Shown one piece after another: positions 55,716 through 63,888 of a DNA stretch of 64,000 nt. Under the pieces are notes generated by a model. That model worked only from the letters and a program-made list of their open reading frames with translations, searched no databases and was not told the origin of the DNA. This stretch comes from Deltaproteobacteria bacterium (GTDB lineage: Bacteria > Desulfobacterota > Desulfobulbia > Desulfobulbales > Desulfobulbaceae): NCBI GenBank assembly GCA_024280455.1, contig JAJRQC010000028.1, forward strand, positions 31,601-95,600. The letters run 5' to 3'. Within the stretch, counting starts at the first letter, position 1, and every line of letters begins with the position of its first letter. The translations under genes and the position numbers were made by a program.

Positions 55716-57605
55716 TTAAATATCAATCAGCTCATCGGCTACGATCATGTCAACCATGGCCTCGTACTGTTTCAGGCTCCATCCCTTGAGGTCAATGGCC
55801 CCGGTTGGACATACCGCTACGCAGGCACCACAGCCAAGACAGAGCGCAGGGACAACCCGGGCTTTTTTTTCGGTCCCGTTTTCGGTTTCGGCATCGATCA
55901 TCTCCAGGGCACCATCGGCAAGGCAGGCATCCACACATGCACCGGTTCCCCGGCAGAGGTCCTGGTCGACGGCGGCCACATACGGATCAAGCTCCAGGTA
56001 GCCCTTTGATAAAAGTGAAGCGGTCTTCACGGCGGCAGCGGCGGCACCATTGCAGGCTTCACTGATGTTCATGGGTGCCTGGGCGGTTCCGGCAAGAAAT
56101 ATACCAGAGACCGACATCTCGACCGGAGCAAGTTTAGGGTGGACTTCCTGGAGAAATTTATCGGTGCCGACCGGGAGTTTCATCATGGAGACCAGATCGG
56201 AAACATCGCCTGCTTCCATACCGGTGGCAAGGACGACAAGATCAACAGGAACCTCAATCTCTTCACTAAAGGTCAAGCCGTCCTCTATCGTGACTTTCAG
56301 GGCATAATCACTGCCGTCGTCATTTGCGGAAACAGTCGGCGAATTCCCGGCTTCAAACCGGAGAAAGACGACACGGTTCCGTGCCGCGCGGTCATAAAGC
56401 TCTTCCTGGCCGCGGCCATAGGTTCGGATGTCCCGGTACAGATCATAAATATTGGTTTTCGGAAACTGTTCCTTGACTGTGTTGGCCGCATGCAAGATGG
56501 AACTGCAGCAGGTGCGGGAACAGTACTCATTGAGATAGCCGTTTTCGTCCTCTTCGTGAATTCCCGGGATCTGCCGACTGCCTACACAGTGTATCACGGC
56601 CATGGCGCGTATTTTTCTGCCGTTTAATTCCAGAATATCTCCCGAACAGTTTACTTCGCTCAGCTGCTTGATAAATTCCGGCAGGGTGAGGACTTCACGG
56701 TGATCGTCAAAGCCGTATTCTCCAGTCTTGGGCTGATACGACCTGAAGCCTGTGGCCAGGACAACCGCTCCGGTTTTAACGTTTTGTTCAGTGGGCGTAT
56801 CAGCATTATCCCCCTCAAAAGGAACGACGTGGCCTGCCGCCTTGTCAAAAGCAGATGAGCTACTCAAGGTCGTCTTGACCTGAAGATTATAGTTGCCGAC
56901 ATAGCCGTTGAAACCCACGACTTCAGACCTTGTCAGCACGGTTATGGCTGTATGTTCAAGAACGCCCTTTGCAAGCTCGGCGATCAGCGCACTGCATTGT
57001 TCGCCCAACGGGGCCACTGTATCAAGCCCGGCCGCATTGCCGCCGAGAAACGGCGTTTTTTCGATAAGAACGACCTCAAGGCCGCGATCAGCAAGAACCC
57101 TGGCCGCCTTGAGTCCGGCAATGCCGCCGCCGATAACGGTGGCATGTTTTCTTGCATTGACCCTGATCGGATCAAGCGGCTCCAGCAGACCGGCCTTGCC
57201 TGTTGCCGCAGCAACAAGTTTTTCCGCTTTATAGGTTGCCTTGTCGCCATGCAGAACCCAGCTCACCTGCTCACGGATATTTGCATGGTCATAGATATAC
57301 GGGTTAGCGCCGGCTCGTGTAATCGCACTGCGGAATGTATTTTCATGAAGACTGGGCGCGCAGGATGCGACCACGACCCGGTCGACAACACCGTTTTTCA
57401 GGTCCTCAATGATCAGCTCCTGGCCGGGGTCGGAACACATGAAGGAGTTGGTGCGGGCAACCGCCACACCCGGAAATTTTTCCGCTGCTTCACGAACCTT
57501 TTCCACATCCACATGATCGGAGATGTTGCCGCCGCAATAGCAGATATACACGCCGATTTTTTCAGATTTTTCTTTATTTTTCTTCATTTTTTTCGGGTCG
57601 GTCAT
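55716..57605 (-). CDS. HdrA-like flavoprotein with C-terminal ferredoxin domain
   Basis: The 629-residue protein has an N-terminal HdrA Fe-S domain (GVYICYCGGNISDHV, SFMCSDPGQ, VASCAPSLHE), an FAD-binding thioredoxin-reductase-like domain starting at HATVIGGGIAGLKAARVLADRG (about residue 155), the YCSRTCCSSILHA segment, and a C-terminal dicluster ferredoxin: a non-standard DLCRGTGACVDACLADG and a canonical LCLGCGACVAVCPTGAI. It resembles QmoB without the MvhD part, which is a separate gene here. By family it would take or split electrons through FAD. It lies 79 bp downstream of the second HdrA gene. Confidence 0.9.
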   Translation of the reverse strand: MTDPKKMKKNKEKSEKIGVYICYCGGNISDHVDVEKVREAAEKFPGVAVARTNSFMCSDPGQELIIEDLKNGVVDRVVVASCAPSLHENTFRSAITRAGANPYIYDHANIREQVSWVLHGDKATYKAEKLVAAATGKAGLLEPLDPIRVNARKHATVIGGGIAGLKAARVLADRGLEVVLIEKTPFLGGNAAGLDTVAPLGEQCSALIAELAKGVLEHTAITVLTRSEVVGFNGYVGNYNLQVKTTLSSSSAFDKAAGHVVPFEGDNADTPTEQNVKTGAVVLATGFRSYQPKTGEYGFDDHREVLTLPEFIKQLSEVNCSGDILELNGRKIRAMAVIHCVGSRQIPGIHEEDENGYLNEYCSRTCCSSILHAANTVKEQFPKTNIYDLYRDIRTYGRGQEELYDRAARNRVVFLRFEAGNSPTVSANDDGSDYALKVTIEDGLTFSEEIEVPVDLVVLATGMEAGDVSDLVSMMKLPVGTDKFLQEVHPKLAPVEMSVSGIFLAGTAQAPMNISEACNGAAAAAVKTASLLSKGYLELDPYVAAVDQDLCRGTGACVDACLADGALEMIDAETENGTEKKARVVPALCLGCGACVAVCPTGAIDLKGWSLKQYEAMVDMIVADELIDI

Positions 57606-57684
57606 ATCTCAAGTACCCATTGTCCATTTACTTCATGAGGTGAATGATCTTCAGCCGGATATCCCCTGCATCAGACCGAAGGGT

Positions 57685-58974
57685 TTATTTCCCCTGAGCA
57701 ATTATATAGTTTGACGCTTCCATCGCCGCCGCCCCGGCCTCTGAAATCGAATCAACGATATCTTTGGGTCCGGATGCCGCTCCGGCAACAAAAATACCTT
57801 GCCGGCTGGTTAATGTCGGTCCAATTGATGGCTGCACGGTCTGTATGAAGTGGTCTTCAGCTGTTGAAACCGAACAGATTCCTTCCGGTGACCAGTCAGG
57901 CAGAACACCAAGTGACAGTACAACCAGATCATGATTTTCCGTTGTAACCCCGGTTCCGTCCTGGGCCTCAAACCGGACGGCAACGCTGCCGTTTTCAGCC
58001 TCTTCGATACGGCCGACCTTGCCCTTGATAAACCCAATGCCCATGGCCTTGGCTGTCTGGTAAAATTGTTCGTATCCCTTACCGAAGGCACGAATATCCA
58101 TATAATAGATATAAATATCTGCAAGGGGCAGAGCTCCGGACAGCAACATGGCCTGTTTGATGGCATACATACAGCAGAAGCGTGAACAGTAGGGAATGCC
58201 CATGCTCTTGTCGCGTGATCCCGCACATTGAACAAAGGCAATGGAGTCTGGTTCCATGCCGTCCGAGGGTCGCAGTACCCGGTTATAGGGGCCATGTGGT
58301 GCCAGCAGCCGTTCCATCTGCAGAGCCGTCACCACATTTGGAACTTTTCCATCACCGTACTGGGGTTTTCCCTCAATGGTGGTCATTTCGAAACCCGTCG
58401 ACAGGATTGTGGTTGTTGCCTCTATGGTAAAATCAAACGGTTTTTGAAAGTAATCCACGGCCCCGGTGGGACAGATTTTTTCACATTTTCCACACAGCAT
58501 GCAACTTTCCGGATCAAGGGCGGCTGTCTGGGGGATTGCATTGGAAAAAGGAATTCTGATGGCCTTGGTTGCGCAAAATCCACCCTGTTCCGGATCCGGA
58601 ACATACACCGGACAGCTGTACTCACATTTACGGCAGCCGATGCACTTGTCCTGATCAACATAGCGTGGTTTCTGCGTGACCCGGGCGCGAACAGATCCTT
58701 TGTTGCTGGTTAACTCTTTGAGATCACACCAGGTATAAATGGTAATATTTTTATGGTGTGCTGCGGATGCCATTTTAGGCGTTGTGATACAGCTCGAACA
58801 ATCCAGGGTAGGAAATACCTTGGAGAGACGGATCATCTTGCCGCCAATGGACAGGTCTTTTTCTATAATCACCACCGAAAAATCCTGATCGGCAAGGTCA
58901 AGCGCTGATTGCAGACCGGCTATGCCGCCGCCGACAACAAGTGCGTCACAGGTGATTGTTTGTCCATCCGTCAT
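57685..58974 (-). CDS. HdrA/QmoA-like flavoprotein
   Basis: The ATG at 58974 (CGGAG seven bases before) gives 429 residues beginning MTDGQTITCDALVVGGGIAGLQSALDL. The FAD motif is followed by the HdrA signature FPTLDCSSCITTPKM, an internal dicluster ferredoxin (CIGCRKCEYSCPV and CMLCGKCEKICPTGA), and CAGSRDKSMGIPYCSRFCCMYAIKQA. This size and order match QmoA. Two HdrA-type proteins together, as here, are seen in the Qmo complex, but no QmoC-type membrane subunit is present in the window. Confidence 0.9.
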   Translation of the reverse strand: MTDGQTITCDALVVGGGIAGLQSALDLADQDFSVVIIEKDLSIGGKMIRLSKVFPTLDCSSCITTPKMASAAHHKNITIYTWCDLKELTSNKGSVRARVTQKPRYVDQDKCIGCRKCEYSCPVYVPDPEQGGFCATKAIRIPFSNAIPQTAALDPESCMLCGKCEKICPTGAVDYFQKPFDFTIEATTTILSTGFEMTTIEGKPQYGDGKVPNVVTALQMERLLAPHGPYNRVLRPSDGMEPDSIAFVQCAGSRDKSMGIPYCSRFCCMYAIKQAMLLSGALPLADIYIYYMDIRAFGKGYEQFYQTAKAMGIGFIKGKVGRIEEAENGSVAVRFEAQDGTGVTTENHDLVVLSLGVLPDWSPEGICSVSTAEDHFIQTVQPSIGPTLTSRQGIFVAGAASGPKDIVDSISEAGAAAMEASNYIIAQGK

Positions 58975-59046
58975 TTTTTTCTCCGGGATACTTTTGTGTT
59001 TTGGTATTTTTGTATTTTGTTCAAAATTGCTTAACATCCGACAGCA

Positions 59047-59493
59047 TCAGGCCGGTTCCTGTTCCGTTACCGGCGGCTGAGACTCTTTGAGTACCGGTGG
59101 ACCCAATTCCTGCACAATATCGTTCATCATATTGACTTCTTTTAGAAAGGGACGATTGCAGACTGTACAGATTGCCGTGATACGAAGCCGCCGGATATCA
59201 ATATCCAGTTTTTTCATCATCTGGTACACCCTGTCTATTCTCTTGGCCATTGCATGATAAGCGCCTTCATAGGGACATTCTTCACCGCAGGACATGATAA
59301 TGATGCCGCTGATCCCTTTTTTGAAACAGTCGAGATAAAAGCGTTCAGGAAACATAACCGGAGCCCGCACCCGGAGTATATATGTGTTGGCCGGATAACT
59401 TGAATGGGCCTGGCCCACGGAATCTGCGCCCGGATAAGCGCAGGATTCCGTGGCCAGAATTAAGATTTTGTTCTCTTGCACTGTGGTTGCCAT
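59047..59493 (-). CDS. MvhD-like hydrogenase/Hdr iron-sulfur subunit
   Basis: The ATG at 59493 is preferred over 59529 because of AGGA nine bases upstream. The 148-residue protein has the MvhD fold with Cys in LATESCAYPGADSVGQ, IIMSCGEECPYEGAYHAMAKRIDRV and ICTVCNRPFLKEV. MvhD carries a [2Fe-2S] cluster and connects an electron donor to HdrA. No hydrogenase or FlxA/dehydrogenase gene is nearby, so the donor is unknown. It lies 72 bp upstream of the QmoA-like gene. Confidence 0.85.
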   Translation of the reverse strand: MATTVQENKILILATESCAYPGADSVGQAHSSYPANTYILRVRAPVMFPERFYLDCFKKGISGIIIMSCGEECPYEGAYHAMAKRIDRVYQMMKKLDIDIRRLRITAICTVCNRPFLKEVNMMNDIVQELGPPVLKESQPPVTEQEPA

Positions 59494-59593
59494 GAGAAAG
59501 TTCCTGGTAAGGTTTTCGGTAATCAGCATTCAACCTAACCAACGGCGGATTGCTTTTTCACAGGGAAAAATTCCCTGTCTGATTCCCAAAAGA

Positions 59594-59842
59594 TTATTTT
59601 TTACGGGTTATAAAATGTTTGTCATACCCGTCTGCCTCTACATAGCCCATGTATTCATGACCGACCTTGTTGGCCCAGGCCTTGAGATCAATCCGGGTTC
59701 CTTCGTCATTGGAATATACTTCCAGAACTTCACCGATCTTGACTTTGCCGATACCTTTTTTAGCCTCAAGCAGAGGGCCGGGACAGGCTGAACCACGGGA
59801 ATCAATGGTAGCGGCTGCTGTTATAGTATTTAAATCAGACAT
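59594..59842 (-). CDS. TusA-family sulfur carrier
   Basis: The ATG at 59842 follows AAGGAG and gives an 82-residue TusA protein with the active Cys20 in the SRGSACPGPLLEAKKGIGKV motif (CPxP). TusA-type proteins carry sulfane sulfur as a persulfide. The gene lies between the DsrE and MvhD genes, as in sulfur-transfer modules of sulfur oxidisers and disproportionators. The long N-terminal extension of the frame is not used. Confidence 0.92.
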   Translation of the reverse strand: MSDLNTITAAATIDSRGSACPGPLLEAKKGIGKVKIGEVLEVYSNDEGTRIDLKAWANKVGHEYMGYVEADGYDKHFITRKK

Positions 59843-59915
59843 GACGAACTCCTTTGTTGCAGGTTGAATGATGTATAAAAAATGGATTGCAGGATTGTAA
59901 AGAATACAAATGGTG

Positions 59916-60287
59916 TTACCAGCCGATAACCTGGTCCGCCTCCAGAAATTCATCGGTGACAACGGTACCGGTTGTGGCTTCAACTCCGTCAATCAATATC
60001 GAGGTGTCAACCTTTCTCGACTTGGTACAGGGCAGGCAGACCAGAATTTTGCCGCCGTTTGCCAGAAAATCACCCATTAACCGATTCAGCGGCAGGCGTT
60101 CAAGGGCATGAACAGTCTCGGCATAGCCCTTATAGGCAAGACGGGTTGCTTCGCCGAAAAGAATAATGGTGACATCATGCTCCATTGAAATTCCGATATT
60201 GGCAACGGCAAATCCGGTAAGCACTTTTTCCGCCCTTTCACCTGCATCATGGAGCACGTAAACAAGTTTTTGTTTCTCTTCCGACAT
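59916..60287 (-). CDS. DsrE-family protein
   Basis: The 123-residue protein has the DsrE/DsrF fold: KLVYVLHDAGERAEKVLTGFAVANIGISMEHDVTIILFGEATRLAYKG, then a Cys in KILVCLPCTKSRKV. DsrE proteins accept or hand over sulfur in partnership with TusA. The start is preceded by AAGGAGAAAATC on the minus strand. It lies 73 bp upstream of tusA. Confidence 0.87.
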   Translation of the reverse strand: MSEEKQKLVYVLHDAGERAEKVLTGFAVANIGISMEHDVTIILFGEATRLAYKGYAETVHALERLPLNRLMGDFLANGGKILVCLPCTKSRKVDTSILIDGVEATTGTVVTDEFLEADQVIGW

Positions 60288-60335
60288 GATTTTCTCCTTA
60301 TGTTCAATTAGATGTCCGCCGGCAATGGGGCGGGG

Positions 60336-60614
60336 TCAAGTACATCGGCATCCACCTTCTGAAACATCAGATTCCAGAGGGGTGGTACTTGTTTTTGTAA
60401 ATACGATCCGACAACACTTAGGATCTTCTGATTGATCCATTTCAACTATACGGTATTGCTCAGCAGGAAGAACTTTGAACAATTCATCCGGAATCTGCTC
60501 TCCGGTGTACATGAGTTCCAGGTAATCTCCATTGACCATGTCACGAAATACCTTCCTCAATTTGAGCAGAGTAAACGGGTCAAGGGGGCCATATAGATTG
60601 AATTGCTGCCGCAT
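60336..60614 (-). CDS. TusA/SirA-fold protein lacking the active-site Cys
   Basis: The ATG at 60614 follows GAGGAAC; the upstream ATG at 60698 lies inside an R1 repeat. The 92-residue protein has the order expected of TusA (NLYGPLDPFTLLKLRKVFRDMVNGDYLELMY then PAEQYRIVEM), but where TusA has CPxP this one has LDPF, so it cannot carry a persulfide at that site. A Cys pair near residue ~71 (DPKCCRIVF) and a GGCRCT tail add four Cys. It is the first gene of the sulfur/Hdr row. Recognition of the fold is from pattern only. Confidence 0.72.
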   Translation of the reverse strand: MRQQFNLYGPLDPFTLLKLRKVFRDMVNGDYLELMYTGEQIPDELFKVLPAEQYRIVEMDQSEDPKCCRIVFTKTSTTPLESDVSEGGCRCT

Positions 60615-60631
60615 GTTCCTCGTTGTTTCAT

Positions 60632-60747
60632 GTGTCCGAAAACCGTCCACAACATTTTGTTGTTTCAGCCTATTTTCATAACAGCGAAGCGGTGTCATTG
60701 TTGTGCCTGAGGCCCAAGAAATTCAACTCTTGCCATGCTGGTTTATC
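60632..60747. repeat. R1 dispersed element in the leader of the sulfur/Hdr operon
   Basis: The stretch has CCTATTTTCATAACAGCGAAGCGG-type sequence followed by TTGCCATGCTGGTTTATCTG. It lies between the predicted sigma-54 promoter and the first gene, so it is part of the ~145-nt leader RNA. The whole 60615-60971 gap holds this repeat, the promoter and the palindrome. Confidence 0.7.
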
Positions 60748-60767
60748 TGAACAGTTGCTACTGTAAT

Positions 60768-60783
60768 AGCAAAGGCTGTTCCT
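60768..60783 (-). promoter_or_regulatory. Sigma-54 (-24/-12) promoter of the sulfur/Hdr operon
   Basis: The minus strand reads AGGAACAGCCTTTGCT, against the consensus TGGCACR-N4-TTGCW: the key GG and GC doublets are present with the right spacing, and only two positions differ. Transcription would start near 60757, about 145 nt before the first gene. Confidence 0.65.
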
Positions 60784-60919
60784 GTTCTTGTCGTCAATCT
60801 CTTTTTGCTTGGGTGATGATCGTTTAATCAGCTGAAATTATAGAGTTAATGGGAGATTTTTTTGAAAAAAAGTGCAGTTTTCCTGCAGGATTAATGTTTT
60901 CCTTTGTCGGCAACCTGTT

Positions 60920-60947
60920 AAAGTGTTAAGTTGAAATTTAACACTTT
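60920..60947. promoter_or_regulatory. Perfect palindrome, probable enhancer for the sigma-54 activator
   Basis: AAAGTGTTAA and TTAACACTTT are perfect inverted repeats separated by 8 bp. The centre lies ~175 bp upstream of the predicted transcription start of the minus-strand operon and ~40 bp before the regulator gene. It could serve as activator binding site for both. Confidence 0.65.
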
Positions 60948-60971
60948 GTTAATATTTAAACAGGGGCGGCC

Positions 60972-62369
60972 GTGCTTGAACAGGAGCTGAACGAATACTG
61001 GAAAACAGTGGTGGATACCATTCAGGAAGGGGTGATGATCGTTGCCCCGGGAGGTATTATAGTCTCTGCCAATCGGGCATTTTTACAACTGACCGGTTAT
61101 GCCATGGATGAACTTGTCGGCCAACCCTGTTCTCGCCTGAACTGTACGGCCTGTCATCTGGAGCGAAAAAAGGAAATCAATCACTGGTGTCGACTGTTTC
61201 GCGACGGTTCCCTGAAAAAACAGCGCTGTGTCCTCACACGCCGGGACGGCAGCCGAGTTCATATTTTTAAAAATGCAAGCGTGATCAGAGACGGTGAGGG
61301 GGAGGTGATCGGTGCAGTTGAGACCATGACCGATATTACCGAACTGCTGGAAAAGGAAACCAGGATTGAGGCCTTTAAGCGGGAATTGAGCAGTCGCGAC
61401 ACCTTTCACGGGATGGTGGGTATTTCGGCGCCCATGCAGCGGGTATACAACCTCATTGACAATGCCGCCGGCTCAGACGCTCCTTTGATCATTTACGGTG
61501 AGTCCGGTACGGGCAAGGAACTGGTTGCCCAGGCAGTGCATGATATCAGCAACCGAAGAGACCTGCCCTATGTCAAGGTGAACTGTGCGGCCTTGAATGA
61601 ATCCCTGCTTGAGAGTGAACTGTTCGGTCATGTCAAAGGGGCCTTTACCAGTGCTATCCAGGACCGGAAGGGGCGTTTTGAGGCCGCTGAGGGAGGATCT
61701 ATTTTTCTTGACGAAATAGGTGATCTTCCCCTGGCTACCCAGGTAAAACTGCTCAGGGTGCTGGAAGAAAAGATCATTGAGCGGGTAGGGGATAACCAGC
61801 CCATTCCCATTGATGTCCGCATTATCACGGCTACAAACAAGGATCTCATGAAAATGGTGCGGGAAGGTACCTTTCGGGAGGATTTTTATTATCGTATCAA
61901 CGTTATCCCTATCCATATTTCACCGGTTCGGGAACGAAACGGTGATATCCCTCTGCTTGCCGAGACGTTTTTCAGAAGGTTACAGCTGAAACTGGATAAA
62001 GATCTCCAGGGAATTTCCAGTGAGGCGATGGATCTGTTGATGCAGTATAGCTGGCCCGGAAATGTGCGTGAATTAAGAAGTACCTTTGAATACGCCTTTG
62101 TCACCTGCCGCAGTAAGATCATTACCCCTGAAGACCTGCCGCCGGTTATTCAAAGTGGTCAGCCTGCGCCCCTAGGCACTGCAATAAAAATGATCTCTTC
62201 GGGGACTGAAAAAAAAGAGCGGCAGAAACGAGAATTGGTTGACGCGTTGCAATCGGCTGGAGGCAACCAGACTCAGGCTGCCAGGATCCTCGGGGTTTCA
62301 AGGGTTACGGTCTGGAACAGGATGAAACGATTTGGCATTCATTCAAACAAAAATGTCTGGCTGGAGTAA
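60972..62369 (+). CDS. Sigma-54-dependent activator with Cys-rich PAS domain
   Basis: The 465-residue regulator (GTG start) has an N-terminal PAS domain (residues ~8-130) with an unusual Cys set, Cys53, Cys58, Cys61, Cys73 and Cys86 (CSRLNCTACHLE, HWCRLF), then the AAA+ domain with Walker A GESGTGKELVAQAVH, the sigma-54 contact loop GAFTSA (usually GAFTGA), GGSIFLDEIGDLPLATQVKLL and SWPGNVREL, and a C-terminal Fis-type helix-turn-helix (NQTQAARILGVSRVTVWNRMKRFGI). The Cys set could bind a metal or sense redox or sulfur. It diverges from the sulfur/Hdr operon, which it probably activates. Confidence 0.92.
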   Translation: MLEQELNEYWKTVVDTIQEGVMIVAPGGIIVSANRAFLQLTGYAMDELVGQPCSRLNCTACHLERKKEINHWCRLFRDGSLKKQRCVLTRRDGSRVHIFKNASVIRDGEGEVIGAVETMTDITELLEKETRIEAFKRELSSRDTFHGMVGISAPMQRVYNLIDNAAGSDAPLIIYGESGTGKELVAQAVHDISNRRDLPYVKVNCAALNESLLESELFGHVKGAFTSAIQDRKGRFEAAEGGSIFLDEIGDLPLATQVKLLRVLEEKIIERVGDNQPIPIDVRIITATNKDLMKMVREGTFREDFYYRINVIPIHISPVRERNGDIPLLAETFFRRLQLKLDKDLQGISSEAMDLLMQYSWPGNVRELRSTFEYAFVTCRSKIITPEDLPPVIQSGQPAPLGTAIKMISSGTEKKERQKRELVDALQSAGGNQTQAARILGVSRVTVWNRMKRFGIHSNKNVWLE

Positions 62370-62383
62370 CCAGCATTGTTGGT

Positions 62384-63484
62384 TTATTCGTTTCCTATTT
62401 CGCAATCATTGCCCTTGCATTTGACCGTTGCGTTCAGGAAAAAAGAGGAAAATCCGTGTTTTCTCAATCTGTCGCCAGCCAGATTTGCCCTGGCACCGTG
62501 CGCACAATGGACGAGGATCTTTTTGTTTTCAGGCAGTTCATCCTCTCTGTCGGCCAGTTCGTCCAGGGGGATATGGATGGAATTTTTCAGCTTGCCGATT
62601 GCAGCTTCCTCATTGGTGCGTACATCCAGAATAAGAGCATTCATTCCGCCCCTGAGTGCTTTTTTAAACTGAGCTACGGAAACTTCACCTTTGCCGGGTT
62701 TTGGTGTCCAGTTGACTGTAGTCGTAATCGGTCCGCTGCTTAATGGATTGCCGCGCTTTTTCCAGCCCTGAAAATTTCCAACAACCATGGCGACCTTTGT
62801 AAAACCAGCCCCCCTGAACTTGGAGAGGGCGGCATGGCTTTCCCGGAAGGTGTCACTGTATACAACAATCGGTGCTTTTTTCGGAATATCGTCTACTGAA
62901 TCTTCCAGGATATCAAAGGGAATGGATACGGAGCCGGGGATTCTCTGCACGGTATCTTTTCGGGAAGCACGAAGATCAATGAGAACCGGATTGCCTGTGC
63001 GTATAAAAGTGTCCTCAACGACGGTCGGATACCCGGCTTCGGTCCACCCTGCAACCCCTTCAATTATCACTTCAACATCTTCAAAACCGGCTTGTGTGGC
63101 CGCCTCCGACGCCTTGACACTCATAACGCATCCCGACCATCCACAGTAGAAGACCAGCGCTTGATCCTTTTCTTCCGGGAGACGATCAGTGAAATTTTTT
63201 ACTCCACAGATCGGTATGGATAGAGCTGTCGGTAGATGGGATACTGTATATTCGTCTACGGAACGAGTATCAATCAAGGTGAAATCATCTTCGTTCTCAA
63301 TCATTTCATGGACTTTCTTGACCGATATTCCCGACCGGGCGGAGCTGGCTGTTGCTGGTTCATCCAGCAGGCTGGTACTTTGATTTTGAACACATCCAAA
63401 GCAGAGCAGGCAGAAGAGTATCATCAGTGGAAAAAGATGTTTGAACGTCCTTGTCACCAGGAATCTCCTTAAAAAAATCAGCAA
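62384..63484 (-). CDS. Lipoprotein with three rhodanese domains
   Basis: The 366-residue protein has a lipoprotein signal (LFPLMILFCLLCFGC, lipid Cys ~31), so it is membrane-anchored outside the cytoplasm. Three rhodanese-homology domains follow: first, VKKVHEMIENEDDFTLIDTRSVDEY with Cys in FYCGWSGC; second, VLIDLRASRKDTVQRIPGSVSIPFD with no Cys at the active loop (VVYSDTFRES); third, ALILDVRTNEEAAIGKLKNSIHIP with HCAHGARAN. The first and third could transfer sulfane sulfur. It converges with the activator gene and may belong to the same sulfur system. Confidence 0.87.
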   Translation of the reverse strand: MLIFLRRFLVTRTFKHLFPLMILFCLLCFGCVQNQSTSLLDEPATASSARSGISVKKVHEMIENEDDFTLIDTRSVDEYTVSHLPTALSIPICGVKNFTDRLPEEKDQALVFYCGWSGCVMSVKASEAATQAGFEDVEVIIEGVAGWTEAGYPTVVEDTFIRTGNPVLIDLRASRKDTVQRIPGSVSIPFDILEDSVDDIPKKAPIVVYSDTFRESHAALSKFRGAGFTKVAMVVGNFQGWKKRGNPLSSGPITTTVNWTPKPGKGEVSVAQFKKALRGGMNALILDVRTNEEAAIGKLKNSIHIPLDELADREDELPENKKILVHCAHGARANLAGDRLRKHGFSSFFLNATVKCKGNDCEIGNE

Positions 63485-63632
63485 GAGGTTTTATGTAACC
63501 AGTATAGCTGCTCCAGGTAGCGAAATGAAGTGCAGACTCCTGGTTGTACAGGTCACAGTCACAACGATGGTATCGCTTCGCGGTTATGAAAATAGCCTGA
63601 AAAGGTCCATCTTCGAGGCTATTTTCAGGTAA
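63485..63632. repeat. R1 dispersed element, reverse orientation
   Basis: Its complement runs CTGAAAATAGCCTCGAAG..., GGCTATTTTCATAACCGCGAAGCG, GTTGTGACTGTGACC, then a GGAGTCTGCA segment and GGAGCAGCTATACTGGTT, the same order as the copy at 47853. The following 63633-63838 stretch shows no gene or clear structure. Confidence 0.7.
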
Positions 63633-63838
63633 ATGGTTAAGTTACTATATTATAATCTAAACGATTATTACCAGGAATGACAGGGGAGGGAAAGTGTAAT
63701 TTTACAATGGATGATGGGGAGAAAAATGGTATTGTCGTTCGGCAGTTAGAATTAATCCCCTTGCAGCTGAACAGGGATCGAAATGACCAACCCGAATATT
63801 TACTGAACATCACAAAGTTGGATTAGTTATCCCCAACG

Positions 63839-63878
63839 AACAAAGCCCCTGTCACTTTCGTGACAGGGGCTTTGTTGT
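63839..63878 (-). terminator. Terminator of the rRNA operon
   Basis: A perfect 17-bp stem, AACAAAGCCCCTGTCAC and GTGACAGGGGCTTTGTT with loop TTTC, lies 13 bp beyond the 3' end of the 5S rRNA gene on the minus strand. T runs follow in both directions. Confidence 0.85.
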
Positions 63879-63888
63879 TTAAAAAGAA

